The notes below the pieces were generated by a model. That model made no database searches, was not told the DNA's origin, and saw only the letters and a program-made list of their open reading frames with translations. A DNA stretch of 37,126 bases from Parachlamydiales bacterium (GTDB taxonomy: Bacteria; Chlamydiota; Chlamydiia; Chlamydiales; Rhabdochlamydiaceae), in contig DAIDHO010000013.1 in assembly GCA_027459675.1 (NCBI GenBank), positions 1 to 37,126 of the forward strand, read 5' to 3'. Position numbers and translations under genes: made by a program. Positions within the stretch are counted from its first letter, which is position 1. Every line of letters starts with the position of its first letter. Of this stretch, positions 16,053-22,483 are shown one piece after another.

Positions 16053-17741
16053 ATGGCTGGATATTTAATTGCAGAAGAAGGCCCTTTAGCGGGCCTGGTC
16101 TTACGTTTTGAAGAGGGCAGTGAATGGGTGATTGGACGAGATCCCGATGAGGTTCAGCTTGTCCTAGAAGATCCGATGGTCTCTCGCAAGCATGTTATTT
16201 GTCGAAAAGCAGCTGAAGGTTATATTTTCGAGAACTTAAGTGCTGTCAATCCCGCGACTCAAAATGGGAAAATCATCACGGAACCCGTTCTTTTACAAGA
16301 AGGGGATATTATCCAAATTGGGAATACTTTCTTTAGATTTACAGAAAAATCCCCTGAATCTGAAACTCCTTCCCCTCTTTTTTTAGAAGAAGCCTCCGAC
16401 TTGTCAACGCTGTCGATGGCAACTCCTCCTGAGGCCCGCTGGATGCTCAAAGTGATCACAGGTCCTAATACCGGCGCCGAATTCTATATGCAGAAAGGAA
16501 AAAGTTATGTTCTGGGGAAAGATGCCGAAGTGTGCGATATTATTTTCCAGGATTTAAGTGTTTCAAGACAACATGCGCGCCTTTCTATTGAGGAAGATGA
16601 TCAAGTATGGATTGAGGACTTAGGCAGTCGTAATGGAACGTTGGTTCAGGGGAAACCTATTACGGAAAAGACCCTTCTTAAATCGCAAGATCTCGTCGCT
16701 TTAGGGACCACCTCTTTAATGTTGATTGACCGAGAGCAGTCAAGGGAAACGCTGATTGCCCAAGCGCCTATCCTAGAACAACCTTCCTCAGAAAAATCCG
16801 TCGAAGGCGCTATGCCTACAGATTGGCGCGAGATGATCATCCCTAAAAAACACTTGGTGTTAGCTGGCATTGTCGGCTGTGCCTTGCTGATTTTATTTGT
16901 GGGAATGGTCTCTCTTTTTCAAACGGCTCCCATGCAGATTCCTCCTCGCCATGAAAACGAAATGGTGGCAGATATTGTCAAAAAATATTCCGGCATCCAG
17001 TTTTTTTATAACGATGGATCAGGAAAGCTCTTTTTAACAGGACACGTTCTAGACCCTGTTGAGAAGCAAGAGCTCATGTATCAGCTCGGTGGGTTAAAGT
17101 TCTTAACGAGTATCGAAGATACAGTGGTGATCGATGAATATGTTTGGGAAAATATGAACGCACTTCTTATTACAAATCCCGCATGGCAGGGCATTTCCAT
17201 TTATTCTCCGGTTCCAGGTAAATTTGTCGTCCGAGGTTATCTCCAAACCATTGATCAATCGCAGGCGCTTTCCGAGTACCTGAATGTGAATTTTCCTTAT
17301 CTGGATCGGCTTGATAATAAAGTCGTGGTAGAAAGTAACCTCCTCACCCAGATCCAAAGTCTTCTTCTAGAGGGGGGATTTAATAATGTCTCCTATCAAC
17401 TGGCTGAAGGAGAACTGATCCTCGCCGGGCGTGTTGATGGAAAAGAGGCCCCCCGGTTCGATACCCTTGTAAAAGAATTTAAAGGACTTCACGGTATCCG
17501 AGGATTAAAGAATTATGTCATTTATACCACTGAAGAGAGCTCGCTGGTGGACTTAAGTTCTAAATACAAGGTAATGGGTTTTTCAAAAAAAGATGGGTCA
17601 AGCCAATATATTGTGATCGATAAAAAGATCTTAACAATTGGGGATATTCTCGATGGAATGGTTATTGTAAACATTTCTCCATCCACTGTGTTGCTTGAAA
17701 AAGATGGATTAAAATTTAAGATTAACTACAATCTGCAATAA
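16053..17741 (+). CDS. sctD: Type III secretion inner-membrane ring protein CdsD (SctD) with two FHA domains
   Basis: Forms the outer of the two inner-membrane rings of the injectisome. The first FHA domain is at about 22-93 (VIGRD, SRKH at 44-47); the second at about 150-225 (VLGKD, SVSRQHARL, DLGSRNGT). FHA domains bind phosphothreonine peptides, and in Chlamydia CdsD is reported to be phosphorylated by PknD. One membrane segment (about 267-289, VLAGIVGCALLILFVGMVSL) separates these from periplasmic ring-building repeats (about 300-560). At 562 residues it is much shorter than C. trachomatis CdsD (about 829, from memory), because little lies between the FHA domains. It starts 4 nt after the chaperone gene, within the operon. 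Confidence 0.92.
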   Translation: MAGYLIAEEGPLAGLVLRFEEGSEWVIGRDPDEVQLVLEDPMVSRKHVICRKAAEGYIFENLSAVNPATQNGKIITEPVLLQEGDIIQIGNTFFRFTEKSPESETPSPLFLEEASDLSTLSMATPPEARWMLKVITGPNTGAEFYMQKGKSYVLGKDAEVCDIIFQDLSVSRQHARLSIEEDDQVWIEDLGSRNGTLVQGKPITEKTLLKSQDLVALGTTSLMLIDREQSRETLIAQAPILEQPSSEKSVEGAMPTDWREMIIPKKHLVLAGIVGCALLILFVGMVSLFQTAPMQIPPRHENEMVADIVKKYSGIQFFYNDGSGKLFLTGHVLDPVEKQELMYQLGGLKFLTSIEDTVVIDEYVWENMNALLITNPAWQGISIYSPVPGKFVVRGYLQTIDQSQALSEYLNVNFPYLDRLDNKVVVESNLLTQIQSLLLEGGFNNVSYQLAEGELILAGRVDGKEAPRFDTLVKEFKGLHGIRGLKNYVIYTTEESSLVDLSSKYKVMGFSKKDGSSQYIVIDKKILTIGDILDGMVIVNISPSTVLLEKDGLKFKINYNLQ

Positions 17742-17761
17742 ATGAAGGATAGGGCAATTTT

Positions 17762-17998
17762 ATGTACGGACTAGAAAAGAAACCAAGACATATTTTTGAG
17801 TTTGACCTTGAAAAAGATCTGAAAAAAGATCCAAGCAAAGCTAAGGAAATATTAAAGTCAACAGAGCACAAAATTCAAGAAATCAAAACTCAACTGAGAG
17901 CAGGGGCTAAAGGGCCTGAGCTCGATCAGTTGGGGGTATTATTACATGGCTATACTGCACTCCAAAAAGTGCTGAACAAGCTTGCAAATAAAAAATAG
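17762..17998 (+). CDS. sctE: CdsE-like needle chaperone (DUF5398 type)
   Basis: A 78-residue, highly charged and mostly helical protein between cdsD and the needle gene, the position and size of CT665/CdsE. In C. trachomatis, CdsE and CdsG together hold the needle subunit CdsF unpolymerised in the cytoplasm, as PscE/PscG do in Pseudomonas. The sequence is Lys/Glu-rich (EFDLEKDLKKDPSKAKEIL near 13-31) with a second helix near the end (HGYTALQKVLNKLANKK). No cysteine is present. The name follows position and pattern; symbols for this gene differ between nomenclatures. Confidence 0.85.
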   Translation: MYGLEKKPRHIFEFDLEKDLKKDPSKAKEILKSTEHKIQEIKTQLRAGAKGPELDQLGVLLHGYTALQKVLNKLANKK

Positions 17999-18006
17999 GA
18001 GCATTC

Positions 18007-18255
18007 ATGGCACTTACCCAATGGGCAACACTTTCTTTTGGACAGCTAATTTCTCAATACCAAAAAATTCAGAGCCAACTGGTCTCACAAGTCAAACAAC
18101 TTGCCAGTAGAGCTTCGCTTGCAACTCCGGGTCGTTTCTTATTGATTCAGTTTCAGATGAGCCAAGTTACGCAGATTGGAGACTCAATTTCTAACTTAAT
18201 TGCTCAGGTGCAGTCGATGATCAACAATGCTGTACGTAACCAAAAATCGCAATAA
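18007..18255 (+). CDS. sctF: Type III secretion needle protein CdsF (SctF)
   Basis: Subunit of the extracellular needle that polymerises into a helical tube contacting the host membrane. It has 82 residues, the usual size, and the helix-loop-helix plan: first helix around LISQYQKIQSQLVSQVKQLA, a loop containing Pro (ATPGRF) and a second helix from about 45 to the end (MSQVTQIGDSISNLIAQVQS). Ribosome site ATAGGAG lies upstream. It is flanked by its presumed chaperones CdsE and CdsG. Unlike C. trachomatis CdsF, which is reported to form disulfide bonds, it contains no cysteine. Confidence 0.9.
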   Translation: MALTQWATLSFGQLISQYQKIQSQLVSQVKQLASRASLATPGRFLLIQFQMSQVTQIGDSISNLIAQVQSMINNAVRNQKSQ

Positions 18256-18276
18256 TAAAGAGAGGAGCTACTTTTT

Positions 18277-18741
18277 ATGTCAAAATTACAATCTTTCAAA
18301 GATGACTTTGTTCTTCTTTTGGAAACAGGATTTATTGCAGCAGGTCAAACAGATGAAGATGCAGCTCTCAAACTGTTTCGGGCAGCCCAACTCTTAAGTC
18401 CTCAAAATGGGCTTCCTAAAGTAGGAGTGGGTTATGTTCATTTACTAAAGCTCGAGCTTAAACAAGCCTGCAAAATGTTCGAAGAAGTTTTAAAGGCCGA
18501 ACCTCATAATCATATGGCAAAGGCTCTTTTAGGTCTGAGCACATCGCTGACAATTAAAGATGCAGAGAAGGGAGAGAAGATCATGGAGGAAGCTCTAAAA
18601 CAATCCAAAGATCCGTCTGTGAAAAACATGGCAGCGACGGGCATTGAGTTTGTCGAGAAATACGTCAAAAAGCAGCCCACCCCTGTGCAAGGTCAACCGA
18701 AAAGTCCCTCTAAGGCAACCAAAAAAGGTTCTAAAAAATGA
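18277..18741 (+). CDS. sctG: CdsG-like TPR chaperone of the needle subunit (SctG)
   Basis: Cytoplasmic tetratricopeptide-repeat protein of 154 residues. TPR-like helices are seen at about 8-35, 37-66 (LPKVGVGYVHLLKLELKQAC) and 70-115 (HNHMAKALLGLSTSLTIKDA), with a lysine-rich unstructured tail from about 133 (PTPVQGQPKSPSKATKKGSK). YscG/PscG relatives cap the C-terminal helix of the needle subunit together with the E protein. It directly follows the needle gene, as CT667 does in C. trachomatis. Its stop overlaps the start of the next gene by 4 nt (ATGA), indicating coupled translation. Confidence 0.87.
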   Translation: MSKLQSFKDDFVLLLETGFIAAGQTDEDAALKLFRAAQLLSPQNGLPKVGVGYVHLLKLELKQACKMFEEVLKAEPHNHMAKALLGLSTSLTIKDAEKGEKIMEEALKQSKDPSVKNMAATGIEFVEKYVKKQPTPVQGQPKSPSKATKKGSKK

Positions 18742-19382
18742 GACCGGGTTCTGATGACGTATCAAAATTAGATCCGCTTCGTCGTATTGGGGAAGAACAA
18801 AAGTCGATGAATGCTCCTGGCAAAGGATTTGAATCCTACATGGAAAAAGCCGAAGGACAGCAAGGAGCGCAGCAAAGCGCTGGGACAACTTCTGTTTCTC
18901 CATTCGACTTAGCGCAGGGCCCTCCTACTCTTGCAGCAGGACCCACGTTCGACTCTCTTCTCCATCAGGTTAAATCGTCTCAGCTCATGCTGGGGGATAT
19001 GAATAACGAACTGAACACCAAAAACTTGAAGCTGAGGCAGTCTCAACGCTATCTTCTCCGCAGCAAGCTTCAGAATGCCAATGGGTATCTAAGAGCCGCC
19101 AACGCAAAGATGGGGATTGAAGCGCCTCCGCCACCTCCTTCTAATTCCAGGGGTGGTCTCATGGGTAAATTTCTCGATTATATCGGCGAAGGACAAGCGA
19201 ACCTTGCAGCAGCTCAAGACCAGCTGATGAACCTCAAAGGAAAAGGAGATACTTTAAAGCCTACGGATTTTATTGCAATTCAGCTCAAACTTGCTCATGC
19301 GCAGCAAGAAATCGAATATGCATCGATCATGCTCTCCAAAACAGTCGATGATATGAAAACATTGATGAACATTCAGCTCTAA
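18738..19382 (+). CDS. CT668-like protein, probable inner rod component (SctI)
   Basis: 214 residues in the CT668 position, between cdsG and the ATPase gene. The N-terminal half is polar and low in complexity, with a proline run near residue 132 (APPPPPSNSRGG). The last 45 residues (DFIAIQLKLAHAQQEIEYAS, then a helix ending in MKTLMNIQL) resemble the conserved C-terminus of inner rod proteins (YscI/PrgJ), which join the needle base to the export gate. Rod proteins elsewhere are only about 100-120 residues, so the N-terminal extension is a chlamydial feature. It overlaps cdsG by 4 nt and precedes sctN by 19 nt. The rod assignment is by pattern and position, not certain. Confidence 0.75.
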   Translation: MRPGSDDVSKLDPLRRIGEEQKSMNAPGKGFESYMEKAEGQQGAQQSAGTTSVSPFDLAQGPPTLAAGPTFDSLLHQVKSSQLMLGDMNNELNTKNLKLRQSQRYLLRSKLQNANGYLRAANAKMGIEAPPPPPSNSRGGLMGKFLDYIGEGQANLAAAQDQLMNLKGKGDTLKPTDFIAIQLKLAHAQQEIEYASIMLSKTVDDMKTLMNIQL

Positions 19383-19401
19383 CATTTAAAAGCAGCCTCC
19401 C

Positions 19402-20718
19402 ATGGAACAAGGTCCTCATTTCGAAAAACTCATCCACCAACTGGAAGACCTAGAACTTACGACAGTGCACGGCCGTATTACTGAAATTATAGGGATGCTT
19501 ATTCGGGCTATCATTCCTCAAGTCAAAATGGGGGAAGTCTGTCTTATCAAACGCGAAGGGAACCCTCTCATGGCAGAAGTGGTGGGTTTTACCAAAGATG
19601 AAGTCATTCTATCTCCTTTAGGAGAAATGAATGGGATCGGTCCTTCTTCGGAAGTGATCCCCATGAGAATCTCCCTTCAAATCCCAGTAGGGCCTCAGCT
19701 GCTCGGCCGGATTCTCGACGGCCTTGGAAATCCTCTAGATGAAAGCATCAAAGGTCCTTTAAAGCTTGAAGAGACCTATCCAGTGATTAATTCCCCTCCC
19801 GATCCTCTCAAAAGAATAGTCATCAAAAAACCCCTTTCTACAGGCGTTCGATGTATTGATGGGGTGCTCACAGTTGGACAGGGACAGCGGATGGGCATTT
19901 TCTCTGGGGCAGGCGTCGGTAAATCGACTCTGTTGGGAATGATTGCCCGTTATGCTCAAGCAGATGTCAACGTCATTTCTCTCATTGGAGAAAGGGGACG
20001 TGAGGTGCGTGAGTTTATCGAAAACGATTTAGGACCCGAAGGCCTTGCCCGTTCCGTTATTGTGGTGTCAACCTCTGATCAAGCAGCCCAAGCGCGTCTT
20101 AATGCCGCTTACGTAGGCACTGCGATTGCAGAATATTTCCGTGATCAAGGAAAAAATGTCATCCTAATGATGGACTCTGTCACTCGCTTTGCAAGAGCCT
20201 TACGCGAGATCGGACTTGCTGCCGGTGAGCCTCCTGCTCGCGCAGGTTTTACCCCTTCTGTCTTTGCCACACTCCCTCGTCTGCTAGAACGTTCTGGAAA
20301 CTCCGATATTGGATCCATCACTGCCTTTTATACCATTCTTGTGGCAGGAGACGACCTCACAGAACCTGTCTCAGATGAAGTGCGCTCAATCTTGGATGGA
20401 CATATCATTCTTTCTAGTGAACTTGCGAGTCAATACCATTTTCCTGCCATTGACGTTCTTCGATCGATCAGCCGTGTTTTGACCAACATCGTTGATAAAG
20501 AACATGTGCAACTCATCGGCAAGCTTCGAGAAGTGCTTTCCAACTACAAAAAAAATGAACTTTTAATTCGGATTGGCGAGTATAAACCCGGGTCTGATAA
20601 AAATGCCGATTTTGCTATTAAATATGTGGATAAAGTGAACCGGTTTTTAAAGCAGCGCGTGGACGAAAGATCGACCTATCAAGAGACGTTGCAGCAATTG
20701 GAATCTTTATTTAAATAG
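19402..20718 (+). CDS. sctN: Type III secretion ATPase CdsN (SctN)
   Basis: Hexameric ATPase at the cytoplasmic base of the injectisome; it strips chaperones from cargo and helps drive unfolding. Walker A is GAGVGKST at 169-176 and Walker B is in [13 protein letters not shown] near 250-262. Other FliI/YscN marks are [30 protein letters not shown] and [20 protein letters not shown]. The 438-residue length is normal and the N-terminal beta-barrel region (about 25-95) is intact. It is the most conserved gene of the operon and anchors the assignment of its neighbours. Its stalk partner sctO starts 2 nt after its stop. Confidence 0.98.
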   Translation: MEQGPHFEKLIHQLEDLELTTVHGRITEIIGMLIRAIIPQVKMGEVCLIKREGNPLMAEVVGFTKDEVILSPLGEMNGIGPSSEVIPMRISLQIPVGPQLLGRILDGLGNPLDESIKGPLKLEETYPVINSPPDPLKRIVIKKPLSTGVRCIDGVLTVGQGQRMGIFSGAGVGKSTLLGMIARYAQADVNVISLIGERGREVREFIENDLGPEGLARSVIVVSTSDQAAQARLNAAYVGTAIAEYFRDQGKNVILMMDSVTRFARALREIGLAAGEPPARAGFTPSVFATLPRLLERSGNSDIGSITAFYTILVAGDDLTEPVSDEVRSILDGHIILSSELASQYHFPAIDVLRSISRVLTNIVDKEHVQLIGKLREVLSNYKKNELLIRIGEYKPGSDKNADFAIKYVDKVNRFLKQRVDERSTYQETLQQLESLFK

Positions 20719-20720
20719 AC

Positions 20721-21233
20721 ATGGGTGAAGAAAAGTATCCCTTAGATCAGCTGGCTCAGATCAAACAAAAAAGACTGGAAGAAGCTGAGAAACTGTTACG
20801 CGAAAAAAAAGAAGCCCTTGCACGTGAGCAAGAAAAAATGGACCAGATCGAAAAAAAAAGAGACGAGGTTAAAGCCCATTACACAGCAAAGCTCACTCAA
20901 CTTCGAGAAAAATTAGATGAAGGGACATCCACCACCAAAATTACTCAGATGAAACAATACCTCAAATTAGTGGTGGAGGATTTAGCTGTCGAAGAGAAAA
21001 AAGTAAAGGCTCAAAAAAAAGTTTTAGAAGCTGCTGAAAAACACGTTGAAGAAGCACGTCAAGATCTTTTCAAAAAACAAAAAGATGTTGAAAAACTCGG
21101 GCTTCATCAGAAAGAATGGAAGAAAGAAACCCATAAAATCAAAGAAAGGCGCGAAGCAAACGAAGAAGATGAAATGGGAAGCATTATGCATCACTTGAAA
21201 AAAATAGACAAAAAACGCCGAACCCATGAGTAA
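20721..21233 (+). CDS. sctO: Type III secretion stalk protein CdsO (SctO)
   Basis: 170-residue, highly charged protein, almost entirely predicted coiled coil (Lys/Glu-rich heptads from about 8 to 145). Proteins of the FliJ/YscO group form a two-helix stalk that sits in the centre of the ATPase hexamer and touches the export gate. Position (CT670, directly after the ATPase) and composition support the call, although sequence conservation in this family is very low. Its start is 2 nt after sctN, and its end overlaps the next start by 8 nt, so translation of the three is likely coupled. Confidence 0.88.
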   Translation: MGEEKYPLDQLAQIKQKRLEEAEKLLREKKEALAREQEKMDQIEKKRDEVKAHYTAKLTQLREKLDEGTSTTKITQMKQYLKLVVEDLAVEEKKVKAQKKVLEAAEKHVEEARQDLFKKQKDVEKLGLHQKEWKKETHKIKERREANEEDEMGSIMHHLKKIDKKRRTHE

Positions 21234-22215
21234 TGTGTCAAACCCTGCAGGTCCTGTCAATCCCGTTAACCCTCAAAAATCGAACGAACCTGCCAAGCCG
21301 GGAACTGAAAAATTTCGAGAGTTGATGAAAATCGACTCTTCTGCTGAGAAACAGAAAAAACGAAAAAAACGATCAGACGAAGCCCACGAAGAGCAAAAAG
21401 CAAAAATTTCAGTGGGTCCTGCTGCAACAGAGAAGCTGGTAGAGGCTAAAAAGACTCAAAAATATCCTAAAATTCAAAAAGTAGGCGAAGGCGAGAAAAA
21501 ACAGACCAAGCATCAAAAGAGATCAGAGGAGACAGCAACAGAGATCGCACGCGAAGAAGCTGCGGCTCTAACACAAAAGAAACCTGTTCAACCTCTTGAA
21601 GTGCCTGATGAGACCAAAAAAGCAGAAGAAGACGTTAAAACAGCCGTGAAACAAGCCACTGTTTCCTCTCAAATCCATAAAGAACTAGAGCAAATCATCG
21701 ATGAAGAAGAGCAAGCGGTGCAAAAAGAACAGAAGAAAGAAGAGTTTAAAAAAATTATTACCTCCAAAGAGGAGACTAAAAAAGAAACAGTTAAACCCTC
21801 CTCTGTCCCTTCTCCTAGCACCCTGCTGGGCCCTCTCTTTCTTGCGCCTGCTACCGCAGCTCCCCCTGCTTACTCGCTTCTCGATTCTCAAACATGGGCC
21901 CTTTTTGAAAAAATGGTCTCTGTGATTTCTATCTTAAAAGATAGCGGTGTGACAGAAACCACCCTTCATTTGAATACACCGGAGTTTGCAAACTCCCAAT
22001 ATTACGGGGCCCAGATCATTATCCGAGAGTATAGCACCGCCCCTCTTACCTATAACATCGAGCTTATTGGGAACCCTCTGGCTGCAGAGCTCTTCCGTAA
22101 GAACTTAACAACTCTGCGGTCTGCATTTGATGATCCCAAATACCGCTTTCGGATTCATCGGCTCGACGCATCCATTAAGCGGGTTGAATCCAAGAAAGAC
22201 AAAGAATCAGCTTAG
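21226..22215 (+). CDS. sctP: Type III secretion needle-length regulator CdsP (SctP)
   Basis: 329 residues. Residues 1-200 are Lys/Glu/Pro-rich and low in complexity, as expected for a molecular ruler. The last 110 residues are compact (LLDSQTWALFEKMVSVISIL near 220-239, then PLTYNIELIGNPLAAELFRK) and resemble the SctP/FliK substrate-switch domain. CT671 holds the same place in C. trachomatis. Such proteins are secreted during needle growth and switch the machine to later substrates. The gene overlaps sctO by 8 nt and closes the operon here; the C-ring gene cdsQ that follows it in C. trachomatis is absent and a tRNA gene comes instead. Confidence 0.85.
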   Translation: MSNVSNPAGPVNPVNPQKSNEPAKPGTEKFRELMKIDSSAEKQKKRKKRSDEAHEEQKAKISVGPAATEKLVEAKKTQKYPKIQKVGEGEKKQTKHQKRSEETATEIAREEAAALTQKKPVQPLEVPDETKKAEEDVKTAVKQATVSSQIHKELEQIIDEEEQAVQKEQKKEEFKKIITSKEETKKETVKPSSVPSPSTLLGPLFLAPATAAPPAYSLLDSQTWALFEKMVSVISILKDSGVTETTLHLNTPEFANSQYYGAQIIIREYSTAPLTYNIELIGNPLAAELFRKNLTTLRSAFDDPKYRFRIHRLDASIKRVESKKDKESA

Positions 22216-22394
22216 TCCTTACTCTTTCTTATGCCTAAGAATTTACGTTGGGAGTGTTCTTAATTCTTGAACTTTCCTCTATCGATGAATAAGATTGAAA
22301 GGATTAGACTTTTCCCGAAATGTGCTTTGCTTGAAAAAATCAGCAATTTTAGCAAGTAAATGAGGTTTCGGAAGAAGCCTATTATTATCATCCT

Positions 22395-22467
22395 GGACTG
22401 ATAGCTCAGTGGATAGAGCACCCGCCTTCTAAGCGGGTGGTCGCAGGTTCGAATCCTGCTCAGTCCG
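22395..22467 (+). tRNA. tRNA-Arg (anticodon TCT)
   Basis: The acceptor stem GGACTGA/TCAGTCC, the D arm GCTCAGTGGATAGAGC, the anticodon stem CCCGC/GCGGG enclosing CTTCTAA (anticodon TCT) and the T loop TTCGAAT form a complete cloverleaf with discriminator G. CCA is not encoded. The next gene starts 16 nt downstream. It marks the border between the T3S operon and unrelated genes. Confidence 0.97.
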
Positions 22468-22483
22468 TTTTTTGGGAGCAACC

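Noticed and set aside
22237-22268. Inverted repeat AAGAATT/AATTCTT after cdsP
   Set aside because: AT-only weak stem with an 18-nt loop and no T-tract; not a convincing terminator.
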